Origin: Thermococcus sp. 21S9
GTDB taxonomy: Archaea; Methanobacteriota_B; Thermococci; Thermococcales; Thermococcaceae
Assembly: GCF_012027635.1 (NCBI RefSeq)
Contig: NZ_SNUS01000001.1
Coordinates: 806,001 to 870,000 of the forward strand
Length of the DNA: 64,000 nt
Direction: 5' to 3'
A model generated the notes under the pieces. That model searched no databases. It was not told the origin of the DNA and saw nothing but the letters and a program-made list of their open reading frames with translations. Positions within the stretch are counted from its first letter, which is position 1. Each line of letters starts with the position of its first letter. This document shows, one piece after another, positions 48,528 through 57,468 of this stretch. A program made the position numbers and the translations under genes.

Positions 48528-49718
48528 ATGGCGAGGGTAATCGTTGACGCCCAGGCGGCGAGGGCCATAGGGAAGGGCGCGATGATAGTCTTCAAGAAAG
48601 GTGTCGTGAGAACCGAGGGTGACTTCGAGCCCGGAGACATAGTCGAGGTCTACACAAGGGGAGGGAAGTTCCTCGGCAGGGGCTTCGTCAACCCCAACTC
48701 GAACATAATGGTTCGCCTGCTCATCAAAGATAAAGACACCCCGATAACGAAGGAGCTCTTCAAGGAGAGGATTAGGAAGGCTAACGAGTACAGGAAGAAG
48801 GTTCTCGGCTACGACAAGGCTTACAGAATGGTCTACGGCGAGGCAGACTATCTACCGGGCTTAATAGTCGACCGCTTCAACGAGATAGCCTCGCTTCAGA
48901 TTTCGAGCGTTGGCATGGAGAAGTTTAAGCTCGATTTGGCCGAGGTGATAATGGAGGTCGAGCCTGAGATAGAGACCGTCTTCGAGAAGAACACTGGGCG
49001 CTCGAGGAGAAGGGAAGGACTGCCCGAGATAGAGCGCGTTCTCCTCGGTAAGGAGAAGTACAGGACGATAATAGAGGAGGGAAAGGCCAAGTTCATCGTC
49101 GACATGCGCGGTCAGAAGACGGGCTTCTTCCTCGACCAGCGCGAGAACAGGATAGCTCTGGAGAAGTACGTCAAGCCGGGAATGAGGGTTCTCGACGTCT
49201 TCACCTACACCGGTGGCTTCGCGATACACGCGGCGGTTGCCGGGGCCGAGGAAGTGGTTGCCGTTGACAAGTCCCCACGGGCAATTGAAACCGCCAAGGA
49301 GAACGCCAGGCTCAACGGTGTTGAAGATAAAATGAAGTTCATCGCCGGTTCCGCATTCCCCGTTATGGAGGAGATGCTCAGGAAGGGCGAGAAGTTCGAC
49401 ATAGTTATCCTCGACCCCCCTGCCTTCGTCCAGCACGAAAAGGACCTCCAGCGCGGGCTTAGAGCGTACTTCAACGTGAACTACGCCGGCTTGAAGCTCG
49501 TTAAGGAAGGCGGAATCCTCGTCACCTGCTCCTGCTCCCAGCACGTTGACATGCAGACGTTCAAGGACATGGTCATCGCCGCTGGGGCAAAAGCCGGCAA
49601 GTTCCTCAAGATGCTCGAGCCCTACAGAACCCAGGCCCCGGACCACCCGATACTCATGGCCTCGAAGGACACCGAATACCTTAAGTGTCTCTTCCTCTAC
49701 GTTGAGGATATGCGCTGA
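48528..49718 (+). CDS. PUA-domain SAM-dependent rRNA methyltransferase, RlmI-like
   Basis: This 396-residue cytoplasmic enzyme has an N-terminal PUA domain (residues 1-75), a central EEHI-like domain and a Rossmann methyltransferase domain with VLDVFTYTGGFAIHAA near 223. The catalytic region is VILDPPAFVQHEKDL followed by VTCSCSQHVD. It corresponds to the Pyrococcus PH1915 type and to E. coli RlmI, which makes m5C in 23S rRNA; the exact target here is not known. ATG follows CCGGTGGTGAGA. A candidate C/D guide RNA starts 6 nt after its stop. Confidence 0.88.
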   Translation: MARVIVDAQAARAIGKGAMIVFKKGVVRTEGDFEPGDIVEVYTRGGKFLGRGFVNPNSNIMVRLLIKDKDTPITKELFKERIRKANEYRKKVLGYDKAYRMVYGEADYLPGLIVDRFNEIASLQISSVGMEKFKLDLAEVIMEVEPEIETVFEKNTGRSRRREGLPEIERVLLGKEKYRTIIEEGKAKFIVDMRGQKTGFFLDQRENRIALEKYVKPGMRVLDVFTYTGGFAIHAAVAGAEEVVAVDKSPRAIETAKENARLNGVEDKMKFIAGSAFPVMEEMLRKGEKFDIVILDPPAFVQHEKDLQRGLRAYFNVNYAGLKLVKEGGILVTCSCSQHVDMQTFKDMVIAAGAKAGKFLKMLEPYRTQAPDHPILMASKDTEYLKCLFLYVEDMR

Positions 49719-49723
49719 AACTC

Positions 49724-49793
49724 GGGGACGATGACGAGAAAGCACCTCCACTGAGACCGGCGTGAGTGCTGAGACGCCCACGGTCCGAGTCCC
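49724..49793 (+). ncRNA. Candidate C/D box guide RNA
   Basis: This element of about 70 nt has boxes C ATGACGA (49731-49737), D' CTGA (49751-49754), C'-like GTGCTGA (49766-49772) and D CCGA (49785-49788). The ends pair as GGGAC (49725-49729) with GTCCC (49789-49793), leaving the 3-nt bulge G-A-U expected for a kink-turn. Guide regions are 13 nt (49738-49750) and 12 nt (49773-49784), the usual archaeal lengths. The deviations in C (U5 to C) and D (U2 to C) fall at the two bases that face each other in the kink-turn. It would direct 2'-O-methylation; the targets are not identified. A T-rich stretch follows. Confidence 0.55.
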
Positions 49794-49807
49794 TTCGCTT
49801 TTCTTCT

Positions 49808-50551
49808 TCACAGCCCGAGTATCAAACTATGCCTCCACCGCGTCCCAGCTTTAAAGCGGACGTCTCTCACCGAGTAGCCCAGCTTTTCTCCCTTCTCGGC
49901 TATAACCCTTATCAGCTCCTCCTTGTCGGGCAGGAAAAGGGCCACCCTTCCGCCGGGCCGTAGGTAGTCCCTCGCTTCCTCAATAAGTTTCACCGAGAAG
50001 GCCTCGCCGTACTTCCCACCGCCAACGCCTTCCCTCTCCGTTAAAACGCCCCTCGTCGGCCTCTCGTAGTATGGGGGAGCCGAGAAGATGACGTCGAAGC
50101 GCTCTCCCTCGGGAATTACTCCCCTGATTATTCCCCCGTCGCTCTTGATTAGCCTGACCTTTGTGCCGTTACGCTCGACGTTCCTCCCCGCGTACTCGAA
50201 GAACTCATCGTCCAGCTCTGTGGCCGTTACCTCGCAGTTGAAGAGCCTCTCAGCCATAAGCGCCATCATGGCGGTGTGCCCGGTTCCAATCTCCAGAACC
50301 TTTTCTCCGCCCCTCAAAAACGTCTTCAGGAAGAGGTAGCGCGATATCGGGGGCGTTACGAGACCGCGCGGGTGGTATTCTATCTCCAGCCCGAAGAGGG
50401 CCTTTGCTATGGCTCTGTTGTAGAGTATTCTGGCTTTTCTGTTCGAGAAGTCGAGCCTCCCGCGCTCGTCCACGTAGTTTTCCAGCTCCGGAAAGAGCTT
50501 TACCGCTTCCCTCACAGGCAGTCCGAGTTTTCCGTCCTTCCAGAGGGGCAT
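49808..50551 (-). CDS. RlmF/METTL16-like SAM-dependent methyltransferase
   Basis: This 247-residue protein has a Rossmann methyltransferase core: motif I VLEIGTGHTAMMAL near residue 85 and motif IV SAPPYY, in the position of the NPPF/NPPY that marks adenine-N6 methyltransferases. An N-terminal region contains GLVTPPISRYLFL, similar to the segment before motif I in RlmF and METTL16. An m6A activity on RNA is therefore possible, but the first motif IV residue is Ser instead of Asn or Asp, so the target is uncertain. It converges on the guide RNA candidate with 14 nt between them. Confidence 0.75.
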   Translation of the reverse strand: MPLWKDGKLGLPVREAVKLFPELENYVDERGRLDFSNRKARILYNRAIAKALFGLEIEYHPRGLVTPPISRYLFLKTFLRGGEKVLEIGTGHTAMMALMAERLFNCEVTATELDDEFFEYAGRNVERNGTKVRLIKSDGGIIRGVIPEGERFDVIFSAPPYYERPTRGVLTEREGVGGGKYGEAFSVKLIEEARDYLRPGGRVALFLPDKEELIRVIAEKGEKLGYSVRDVRFKAGTRWRHSLILGL

Positions 50552-50587
50552 GGAAAGAGGTGGAAACCGAAAAGAAAAGGCTTTCGC

Positions 50588-51850
50588 TCAGCGCAGGGCG
50601 AGGTAGGCCATGACCTTGGCGTCCTCGACCATGTTGTCAATCTTCGCGTATTCATTCGGCTGGTGGGCAGTTTCGTCGAGCGTCGCCCAGACGACGGCCG
50701 GAATTCCCTTTCTCCTGAAGAACGCCGCGAAGGTTCCACCGCCTATGCCACCAACCCTTGCTTCCTTTCCGCGTAGCTCCTTTATCGCCTCCTTCAGGAG
50801 CTTCACTATCTCACTGTTTGGGTCCGTCGGCGGTGCCGGGTCGCCCCTCTGGAGGACCTCCACCTCGATTTCGGGGAGAACCTTTCCGTCAAGCTCCTTC
50901 CTGTGCCTCTTCTTAACTTCCTCCGCGACATCTTCGACGTCCCTGAGGATATCGTCGAGGCTGTACCTTGGCAGAACCCTGCAGTCGAAAACGACCTCGT
51001 GCTCGCCGGGAATTATGTTGGGGCTGTCGACCGGGTTCCCTCCCCTCGTGGGCTCGAAGGTACTCTCCGGCGGGTCAAAGAGTTCGTCCCTCTCGCTGTA
51101 CTTCTCGTGAAGCCTTTTGTCGAGGTTGTAGGCCAAATCGAGTGCAACGCGGTGCGCGTTTAAACCTTTGTCCGGCATGCTCGCGTGCACCTGCTGACCC
51201 TTGACCCTGAGCTTGAACCAGAGGATTCCCTTTTCGGCAACCTCTATGAACGTTCCGTCCTCGTTTCCGCCGTCCGGGACGAGAACGAGGTCGTCTTCTC
51301 TGAACAGCTCTGGGTGCTCCTTCATCAGCCACCCGATTCCGTACTTGCTCCCTGTTTCCTCGTCGCTGACGAAGGCCAGAATGACGGTTCTCTTCGGCCT
51401 TATTCCGAGGTTCATCATGGCCTTCACCGCGTAGAGCGAAGCAACCAAACTCTGCCCGTTGTCCTCGCTTCCGCGCCCGTAGACCTTGCCGTCCTTGACG
51501 ACCGGTTTGAAGGGCTCTGTAACGGTCCACTTGCTCAGGTCTCCAGGCGGAACGACGTCGATGTGCGTGAGAATCCAAAGCCTTTCGCTCTCCTCGCCTT
51601 TCTCGCCGTAGTAATAGGCCAATATGTTCGGCCTGACCCTGTTCTTGGCCCTCTCGTCCGGGGCGTTGTAGACCTCGACCTTATCGAAGGACCAGTCTTT
51701 GATTATCTCAAGTAGCTTCTGCGCCTTGTCGTACTCCCCCTCGTAGCCGTAGTCGGGGCTTATGGCCGGAATCTTAATCAGCTCGACGAGCGTCTCTACC
51801 ATCTCGTCCCTAAGGTTCTCTACTTCCTTCAGAACCCCTTCGAATTCCAT
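50588..51850 (-). CDS. M20-family metallopeptidase/deacylase
   Basis: This 420-residue di-zinc hydrolase has the M20 motifs in order: LTHIDVVPPGD (His and Asp near 91-93), GRGSEDNGQSLVAS (bridging Asp) and SDEETGSKYG (catalytic Glu pair). The later residues HxxRG-like FEPTRGGN and the final His in DETAHQPNEYA complete the set. The lid domain (about 200-320) is present. Relatives include dipeptidases and succinyl-diaminopimelate desuccinylases; in Thermococcales a peptidase role is plausible. ATG 51850 follows GGTGGTTCTA. Confidence 0.88.
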   Translation of the reverse strand: MEFEGVLKEVENLRDEMVETLVELIKIPAISPDYGYEGEYDKAQKLLEIIKDWSFDKVEVYNAPDERAKNRVRPNILAYYYGEKGEESERLWILTHIDVVPPGDLSKWTVTEPFKPVVKDGKVYGRGSEDNGQSLVASLYAVKAMMNLGIRPKRTVILAFVSDEETGSKYGIGWLMKEHPELFREDDLVLVPDGGNEDGTFIEVAEKGILWFKLRVKGQQVHASMPDKGLNAHRVALDLAYNLDKRLHEKYSERDELFDPPESTFEPTRGGNPVDSPNIIPGEHEVVFDCRVLPRYSLDDILRDVEDVAEEVKKRHRKELDGKVLPEIEVEVLQRGDPAPPTDPNSEIVKLLKEAIKELRGKEARVGGIGGGTFAAFFRRKGIPAVVWATLDETAHQPNEYAKIDNMVEDAKVMAYLALR

Positions 51851-51956
51851 TAGAACCACCGCCACTACTTCTCCCCGGAGCTTAAACCGGTTTCGGAGCG
51901 CTTATATACCCCACCGTCCAAACCCTACCGTCCGCAGAGGATACGGAGGTGAGTGA

Positions 51957-52772
51957 GTGATAGAGATAACCTTCCTCGGGAGCGGGGGCGGGAGGTTCAT
52001 CACAATAACCCAGTTCCGCTCCACGGGGGGATTCCACATAAGGGCGAGCAGGAACGTTTACGTCGACCCGGGACCGGGAGCGCTCGTCAGGAGCTGGCGC
52101 TACAAGCTCGACCCGAGAAGATTAGATGCAATCTTCGTCTCCCACAGGCACGTTGACCACTGCAACGACCTCGAGGTTATGGTCGAGGCCATGACCGGCG
52201 GTGCGCTCAAGAAGAGGGGAGTGCTCATAGCTTCGAAGAGCGTCGTCTACGGCGACGAGACTCATACACCCGCGATAAGCAAGTACCACATTGAGGTCCT
52301 TGAGAGCGTCCACACGCCAGAGCCGGGCAACAAGATAGCGATAGGCGAGGAGGAGTTCCTCATAACCCCGAGCCAGCACTCGGACCCCACAACCATCGGC
52401 TTCCGCATGAAGACCGCCTACGGCGACATCTCCTACATCCCGGACACGGCCTACTTCGACGGCCTGATAGAGTGGCACGACGGGGCGAGGGTTCTCATAG
52501 CGGCAATAACGAGACCGAGGGACATGGGAATTCCTTACCACCTCAGCACCGACGATGCCGTTGAGATGCTCAAGAGCATGGAGAAAAAGCCCGAAGTACT
52601 GGTAATGAGCCACATCGGCATGAAGATGCACTTCGCCAACCCCTATAAGGAGGCAAAATACATCGAAACGGTAACGGGCGTCAAGACCTACGTCGCCAAG
52701 GAGGGCTTCAAGGTCATGATAGACAAAAGGGAAATAGCAGTCAGGACTTTGAGGCCCGCACGCTTTGTTTGA
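51957..52772 (+). CDS. Metallo-beta-lactamase-fold hydrolase
   Basis: This 271-residue cytoplasmic protein has the metal motif SHRHVDHCND (HxHxDH) near residue 62, followed by the later ligands in SQHSD and PDTAYFD. The C-terminal half contains VLVMSHIGMKMHF. It lacks the beta-CASP domain, so it is not an RNase J/CPSF type; its substrate is unknown. The GTG start is supported by GGAGGTGA and by the TATA-like cttatatacc at 51901-51910, about 55 nt upstream. Its 3' end overlaps the convergent phosphohexomutase gene by 32 nt. Confidence 0.82.
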   Translation: MIEITFLGSGGGRFITITQFRSTGGFHIRASRNVYVDPGPGALVRSWRYKLDPRRLDAIFVSHRHVDHCNDLEVMVEAMTGGALKKRGVLIASKSVVYGDETHTPAISKYHIEVLESVHTPEPGNKIAIGEEEFLITPSQHSDPTTIGFRMKTAYGDISYIPDTAYFDGLIEWHDGARVLIAAITRPRDMGIPYHLSTDDAVEMLKSMEKKPEVLVMSHIGMKMHFANPYKEAKYIETVTGVKTYVAKEGFKVMIDKREIAVRTLRPARFV

Positions 52773-54111
52773 ACTTTTCCACTTCTTTTGCAACCGTTCT
52801 GTAGGCCAGCTCGAAGAGCTCGTCCCTTCTCTTCTCGCTCGGCCCCTCGACGACGACGCGAATCTTCGGCTCCGTCCCGCTCGGCCTGACAAGAACCCAC
52901 GAGCCGTCCCTCAGCTGGAAGCGGTAGCCCGAAATCGTAAGGATTTCCTTGATTTCCTCCCCTAAGGCCTTCTCAAGCCCTTCTCTGGCCTTCTCGATGA
53001 CCTTCCCCTTGAGTTCGTCCGGGCACGGGACGTTTTCCTTCCTCAGGTAATAGACCGGAATCTCCGAGACGAGCTTTGAGAGACTTCCAGCTTCGTCAAT
53101 CATCTTAATCAGGAGCGCCATCGTCACGAAGCTGTCAATCCAGTTGCCGAACCTCGGGTGCACAAGCTTCCAGGGTTCGCCGGCGAAGATGGCTCCATAT
53201 TTCTTTATGCCGTCGTGGGGCTGGCCGAGTGGGACTCTAACGACCTTTCCCCCGGCCTTTTCAACCACCTCGTCTATTCTTGACCCGGTGTTTATCGACG
53301 TAACAACCGTTCCCCCGCCGTTTTCTTCGACGTAGTGCCTGGCGAAGAGCGCTATTACCGTGTCCTCGTCAACGTAATTACCTTTCTCGTCGAAGACCGC
53401 TATCCTGTCGGCGTCGCCGTCCTGTGCTATTGCCAAATCAACGCCGAGTTCTCTAACCAGCTCCCCGAGGTAGGCGATGTTTTCATAGCGAGGCTCCGGT
53501 TTTCTTCCGGGGAAGTGGCCGTCGACGTGGGCGTTCACGCTTATCACTCTCGCCCCCATCTCGCGGAGCAGGTAAGGCGCTAAAACGCTCCCAGAGCCGT
53601 TGGCCCCGTCGTAGAGGACTTTAAGGCCCGTCTCGTGGTTTACGAAGTCGAGAACAGCTCCAATGTAGTCGTCTATAACGTCAAGGGGTTTAACCGTTTT
53701 AATCTCGTTCCACTCCGCTTTTTTGAAGTTCCCTGAGAAGATTATCTCCTCAAGCTCCCTCTCCTGTTCCACGTAGAACTCGGTCCCGTCGCCGTTGAAG
53801 ACCTTTATCCCGTTGTCGGTCGGAGGATTGTGGCTCGCGGTAATCATAACTCCCGCGTCGCCGTGCTCCCTCGTTGCCCACGCCAGAGCCGGAGTCGGAA
53901 TCAAATCGGCATCTAAAACCTCCATTCCGCTCGCGAGCAGACCGCTTATCAGAGCGTTCTTGAGCATGATGCTTGAGGTCCTCCCGTCCCTCGCGACGAC
54001 CGCTTTTCCGCTCCTGTAGGTTCCAACGGCCATTCCGACCTTCAATGCGAGCTCGGGAGTTACCTTCTCCCAGAGCCTTCCCCGAATCCCCGCGGTGCCG
54101 AAGAGTCTCAT
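52741..54111 (-). CDS. Phosphomannomutase/phosphoglucosamine mutase family enzyme
   Basis: This 456-residue phosphohexomutase has the phosphoserine loop ITASHNPPTDNG near residue 92 and the metal loop AQDGDADRIAVFD near 225. The sugar-binding loop is FAGEPWKL, and the phosphate-binding loop RPSGTEPKIRVVVEG lies near the C terminus. It interconverts 1- and 6-phosphates of mannose, glucose or glucosamine in the cytoplasm; the precise sugar is not decided by sequence. ATG follows CCGGTGGT. Products would feed surface glycans, and possibly the nearby glycogen pathway. Confidence 0.92.
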   Translation of the reverse strand: MRLFGTAGIRGRLWEKVTPELALKVGMAVGTYRSGKAVVARDGRTSSIMLKNALISGLLASGMEVLDADLIPTPALAWATREHGDAGVMITASHNPPTDNGIKVFNGDGTEFYVEQERELEEIIFSGNFKKAEWNEIKTVKPLDVIDDYIGAVLDFVNHETGLKVLYDGANGSGSVLAPYLLREMGARVISVNAHVDGHFPGRKPEPRYENIAYLGELVRELGVDLAIAQDGDADRIAVFDEKGNYVDEDTVIALFARHYVEENGGGTVVTSINTGSRIDEVVEKAGGKVVRVPLGQPHDGIKKYGAIFAGEPWKLVHPRFGNWIDSFVTMALLIKMIDEAGSLSKLVSEIPVYYLRKENVPCPDELKGKVIEKAREGLEKALGEEIKEILTISGYRFQLRDGSWVLVRPSGTEPKIRVVVEGPSEKRRDELFELAYRTVAKEVEKFKQSVRASKS

Positions 54112-54133
54112 ACCACCACCGGCTTTAGTTCGC

Positions 54134-54532
54134 TCACGGCTTATAAACGTATATCGCCAGTCCTTTGTAGTTCACGAGCCTCATCTGTTTGGGCACGGAG
54201 TCACCGCTCAGGGGCAGAATCACGAGGGGAACGCCTGTCTTTTTGCTTAGCTCGACTATTGGCTTCATTATCTCGGGCGTTGGCCTCACGGAGTAGAGAA
54301 CGACCGCGTCCCTGTAAAGTTCGAGCCTTGGCTCAAAGAGGTCGTCGCGGACCGCTTTTATGCCGGCTCTCCTCGCGTTCTCAACTACCTTTTCGTTCCA
54401 GTCTATCGCCAGAACGTCGTAACCGAGCTCGCTCAGCCTCAAGGCTACCTTCGTCTGGAAGCCTATGCCAAGCTCAACCGCCTTTCCCTGCGGGAAGTTC
54501 TGTGCTATGAAATCGGCGAGGGTTTCGAGCAT
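54134..54532 (-). CDS. UPF0146 family protein, methyltransferase-like fold
   Basis: This 132-residue protein contains AVELGIGFQTKVALRLSELGYDVLAIDWNEKVVENARRAG, which resembles the SAM-binding half of a Rossmann methyltransferase but stops without a catalytic domain. This is the layout of the archaeal UPF0146 family. No activity has been assigned. It lies 22 nt upstream of the phosphohexomutase gene on the same strand, so the two may be co-transcribed. The ATG has little room for a long leader and the gene probably has its own promoter. Confidence 0.78.
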   Translation of the reverse strand: MLETLADFIAQNFPQGKAVELGIGFQTKVALRLSELGYDVLAIDWNEKVVENARRAGIKAVRDDLFEPRLELYRDAVVLYSVRPTPEIMKPIVELSKKTGVPLVILPLSGDSVPKQMRLVNYKGLAIYVYKP

Positions 54533-54616
54533 GTTTTAGCACCGTTTCCACCTCCTGCACGTTCCTTAAAAAAGGTTTGAAGCCAAAAGTTTTATACACC
54601 TACCGTGACCATATAC

Positions 54617-54645
54617 CACTAAAGATGAATAAACTATCGTTAGTG
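54617..54645. promoter_or_regulatory. Inverted repeat upstream of the TrmB-family gene
   Basis: CACTAA (54617-54622) and TTAGTG (54640-54645) form a 6-bp inverted repeat with a 17-nt spacer. It begins just after a TATA-like ttttatacac (about 54589-54598). It is not the TATCAC-N5-GTGATA motif known for TrmBL1/Tgr, so it may be a different operator. Confidence 0.35.
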
Positions 54646-54664
54646 AAAGACAGGGGGAAGTAAA

Positions 54665-55690
54665 ATGAGGGAGGAGGAAATCATTGAGAAGCTCCAGAAG
54701 CTCGGACTCACGAAGTACGAGAGCTTAGCGTACATAACCCTTCTCAAGCTCGGCCCGAGCAAGGCCACCGACATAACCAAGGAGAGCGGAATTCCACACA
54801 CGAGGGTCTACGACGTCCTCAGCTCGCTCCACAGGAAGGGCTTCGTTGACGTTATGCACGGGACTCCGAGGCTCTACCGTCCGGTTAATCCTGAGGTCGT
54901 CCTCGAGCGCATAAAGGAGGAGTTCATCGAGGACATCGAGAAGCTCAAGGAGGCGTTCGTCGAGCTCTACAAACAGACCCACGGCCAGGAGTTGCCCGAG
55001 ATATGGACGATTCTCGGCTTCGACAACACCCTCGAGAGGGTTCAGCACATAATAAGGACCGCCCGCTACGAGGTTCTAATCAACACGCCCTACGAGTTCC
55101 TTGAGCTTCTCAGACGGGACATAAAGGCCAGAAAGGACGTAATCTTCGTGATAATCACCAACCTGCCCGATGAAATCCCCAACTGGCTCAAGGCGGACAA
55201 CATACTCCTTGCGAGAACCGGCGGTGCCCCCTGGCTCATGGCGAGCTGGATAATCGGCGACGCGGACTACTCGATATTCTTCGGCGCGATTCCCAAGGAC
55301 AAGAGGCGGGAGAAGTTCTACTCCTTCTGGGCCAAGAGCCCGAGGGCCGTCTTCCAGTACATGCACTGGTTCTACACGATTTACTTCGACAACAGCGAGG
55401 TTGTTAAGCCCATCAACTACGAGGCCCTCTCAAAGCCCCTGACGCTCGTGAACGTCAGGACCCTCATCACGATACTCAGGCACGTTGGCCTTCCGAGGGA
55501 GGCCGAAATCGTTGGAAAGCTCGTCGATACGAGGGAGCCGGTGGAGCTCCACGGGAAGATTGTTGACTACGAGTACACCCCGCTGGTTGCAAACGTCACA
55601 ATCGAGGCCGGTGGCAACCGCTGGAAGGTCGGCGGAATAAGCAGTTACGTCGAGGACGTCGAGGGCGAGAAGTTCATACTCCTTGAGTGA
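54665..55690 (+). CDS. TrmB-family sugar-responsive transcription regulator (TrmBL1/Tgr-like)
   Basis: This 341-residue protein has an N-terminal winged HTH (residues 1-80: LGLTKYESLAYITLLKLGPSKATDIT) and a C-terminal sugar-binding domain, as in TrmB of Thermococcus and Pyrococcus. Full length and strong HTH similarity point to the TrmBL1/Tgr branch, which represses glycolysis or activates gluconeogenesis genes depending on sugar; paralogue assignment needs a tree. ATG follows AGGGGGAAGTAAA. The stop overlaps the glycogen synthase start region, so regulator and glgA are co-transcribed. Confidence 0.88.
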   Translation: MREEEIIEKLQKLGLTKYESLAYITLLKLGPSKATDITKESGIPHTRVYDVLSSLHRKGFVDVMHGTPRLYRPVNPEVVLERIKEEFIEDIEKLKEAFVELYKQTHGQELPEIWTILGFDNTLERVQHIIRTARYEVLINTPYEFLELLRRDIKARKDVIFVIITNLPDEIPNWLKADNILLARTGGAPWLMASWIIGDADYSIFFGAIPKDKRREKFYSFWAKSPRAVFQYMHWFYTIYFDNSEVVKPINYEALSKPLTLVNVRTLITILRHVGLPREAEIVGKLVDTREPVELHGKIVDYEYTPLVANVTIEAGGNRWKVGGISSYVEDVEGEKFILLE

Positions 55691-55695
55691 TGCCT

Positions 55696-57042
55696 ATGCG
55701 CGTCCTCATACTCTCCTTCGAGTACCTGCCCGTTAAGGTTGGCGGTCTGGCGGAGGCCGTTACGAGCATAGCTGAAGGTCTAGTCGAGCTCGGCAACGAG
55801 GTAATCGTCTTCACCCCCGACCACGGACGGACCCTCGGCGAGCCGTTTCTCACATTCAGGCTCTCCTTCGAGGGCAGAACCGTCGAGATAACCGCCAGAA
55901 AGCGGGAGCAGAACGGGGTCACGGTTTACACGCTCTCCGGCGACGTTCTCAACACCGACGTCTACCCGGACTGGGAGACCCTCCTTAGGAAGGCAGTCCT
56001 CTTCGGAAAAGCTTCGGCAGGTCTGCTTAACCACATCATCGAGGGTTTCAAGCCCGACGTCATCCACGCCCACGACTGGCACACCGTCTTTGCCCTCGGG
56101 CTTTTGAAGAAGTACTTCGAGTTTAGGACCGTTTTCACAGTTCACAGGCTCAACAAGGCCAGGATTCCTGCGGGCTACTTCCACGAGGCCAACCTGGGCG
56201 AGCTCGCGCCTTACCCCGAGATAGACCCCGAGCACACCGCCTGCTACGTAGCCGACGCGGTAACGACCGTTAGCAAAAGCTACCTCCTCGAGGAATGGGA
56301 CTTCTTCAGGAACTTCGACGGCAAGGTGACGCACGTCTTCAACGGCATAGACTGCTCCTTCTGGAGCGAGGAACTCCTTGAGAACGCCGATAAACCCCGG
56401 GAGGAGCGGAGAAGGCTAATCCTTGAGCGCTTTGGTTTGAGCGACGGAAAGGCCTTCATGTTCATCGGTCGCTTCGACAGGGCCCAGAAGGGCGTTGACA
56501 CGCTCCTCAGGGCGATAGAGATACTCTCCGGCGACCCCTCCTTTAAGGAGATGCGCTTCATCATCGTCGGCAAGGGCGACCCGGGATTGGAGGCCTGGGC
56601 CAGGGCCGTTGAGAACCGCTTCCCGGAGAACGTCAGGGTAATCACCGACGTCCTGCCGAGGGTAACCGTTAGAGAACTCTACGGCTCCGTTGATTTCGTG
56701 GTGATTCCCTCTTACTTCGAGCCCTTTGGATTGGTTCAGCTTGAGGCGATGTGCCTTGGGGCGATTCCAATAGCGAGCGCCGTCGGGGGACTCAAGGACA
56801 CGATAATAGACATCAACACCGACCCTGAGAACGCCACCGGAATCCTCGTCCCGCCGAGAGACGCCTTTGCCCTCGCGAGGGCCATGGTTTCGGCTAAAGA
56901 GCTCGACGAGGGAACCCTCGCGAGGCTCCGCGAGAACGCCAAAAGGCGCGCGAGAAGGGACTTCACCTGGGAGAAGGCCTGCAGGCGCTACCTGCTCGTT
57001 TACAAAGGAGCAGTGGACAAGGCGATGCCCTTCCTGCTCTAA
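55696..57042 (+). CDS. glgA: Glycogen synthase (GT5)
   Basis: This 448-residue glucosyltransferase elongates alpha-1,4-glucan from a nucleotide-glucose donor. The N-terminal donor/acceptor motif is KVGGLAEAV near residue 14, with HAHDWHTVF near 117. The C-terminal domain has [15 protein letters not shown] and the catalytic Glu region [14 protein letters not shown]. Length is typical for the Pyrococcus type. ATG 55696 lies behind GAGTGATGCCT; ATG 55690 is an alternative. Coupling to the TrmB-family gene suggests sugar-dependent control of storage glycogen. It overlaps the convergent Pop5 gene by 4 nt. Confidence 0.93.
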   Translation: MRVLILSFEYLPVKVGGLAEAVTSIAEGLVELGNEVIVFTPDHGRTLGEPFLTFRLSFEGRTVEITARKREQNGVTVYTLSGDVLNTDVYPDWETLLRKAVLFGKASAGLLNHIIEGFKPDVIHAHDWHTVFALGLLKKYFEFRTVFTVHRLNKARIPAGYFHEANLGELAPYPEIDPEHTACYVADAVTTVSKSYLLEEWDFFRNFDGKVTHVFNGIDCSFWSEELLENADKPREERRRLILERFGLSDGKAFMFIGRFDRAQKGVDTLLRAIEILSGDPSFKEMRFIIVGKGDPGLEAWARAVENRFPENVRVITDVLPRVTVRELYGSVDFVVIPSYFEPFGLVQLEAMCLGAIPIASAVGGLKDTIIDINTDPENATGILVPPRDAFALARAMVSAKELDEGTLARLRENAKRRARRDFTWEKACRRYLLVYKGAVDKAMPFLL

Positions 57043-57407
57043 CGCCAGCCGAATTCGGCTAAAAACTTCCTCTTCAACCTTTTTATCGTCCCTGAAACTC
57101 CGAGCGTCCGGAAGATTGCCCTTGAGCCGTTTATCTCCGTCACGAGGGTTAGAGCAAAGCGCAATTCCTCAACGTGCTTTCTATCAGCCCGAACGATTCC
57201 GGTTTGGCTTTTCTCATCGAAGCGTATGAACCAGGGCTTTGCTTTGGCCGAGCCGAGGACTCCGAGCGTTGAGAGGCTCGCCTCCCATATCGCCCTCTTG
57301 ACTTCGTCCTTCCGGAAGGGCCTCTCCCCAATCAGCTGGAATGCTATGTAGCGGTGCTTCTCGCGGAGCGTCGGGGGCAGGTACTTCGGCTTCTCCCTCA
57401 TAGGCAT
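57039..57407 (-). CDS. rnp2: RNase P protein component Pop5 (Rnp2)
   Basis: This 122-residue basic protein matches the Pyrococcus Pop5 (Ph1481p) pattern: [16 protein letters not shown] at the start, [29 protein letters not shown] at the end. With Rpp30 it supports the catalytic domain of RNase P RNA, encoded at 41.5 kb in this window. The start is ATG 57407 or 57401; neither has a clear ribosome binding site, and the TATA at 57429-57437 places the transcript start within a few bases, so translation is probably leaderless. Confidence 0.93.
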   Translation of the reverse strand: MPMREKPKYLPPTLREKHRYIAFQLIGERPFRKDEVKRAIWEASLSTLGVLGSAKAKPWFIRFDEKSQTGIVRADRKHVEELRFALTLVTEINGSRAIFRTLGVSGTIKRLKRKFLAEFGWR

Positions 57408-57428
57408 CGGACAACTTTGCCCGCCAAC

Positions 57429-57437
57429 GTTTTTAAG
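57429..57437. promoter_or_regulatory. Shared TATA region of two divergent genes
   Basis: The sequence gtttttaag reads as a TATA-like box on both strands (tttttaag and cttaaaaa). It is the only such element in the 61 nt between the Pop5 and radical SAM genes. Confidence 0.45.
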
Positions 57438-57468
57438 GCCTGCCCTCAGGTTAGGGTTGGCGAGGGCT

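Noticed and set aside
49751-49774. Alternative reading of the guide RNA with D at the second CTGA (49769-49772)
   Set aside because: It would leave only 14 nt between D' and D, too short for a C' box and guide; the terminal stem supports the longer RNA.
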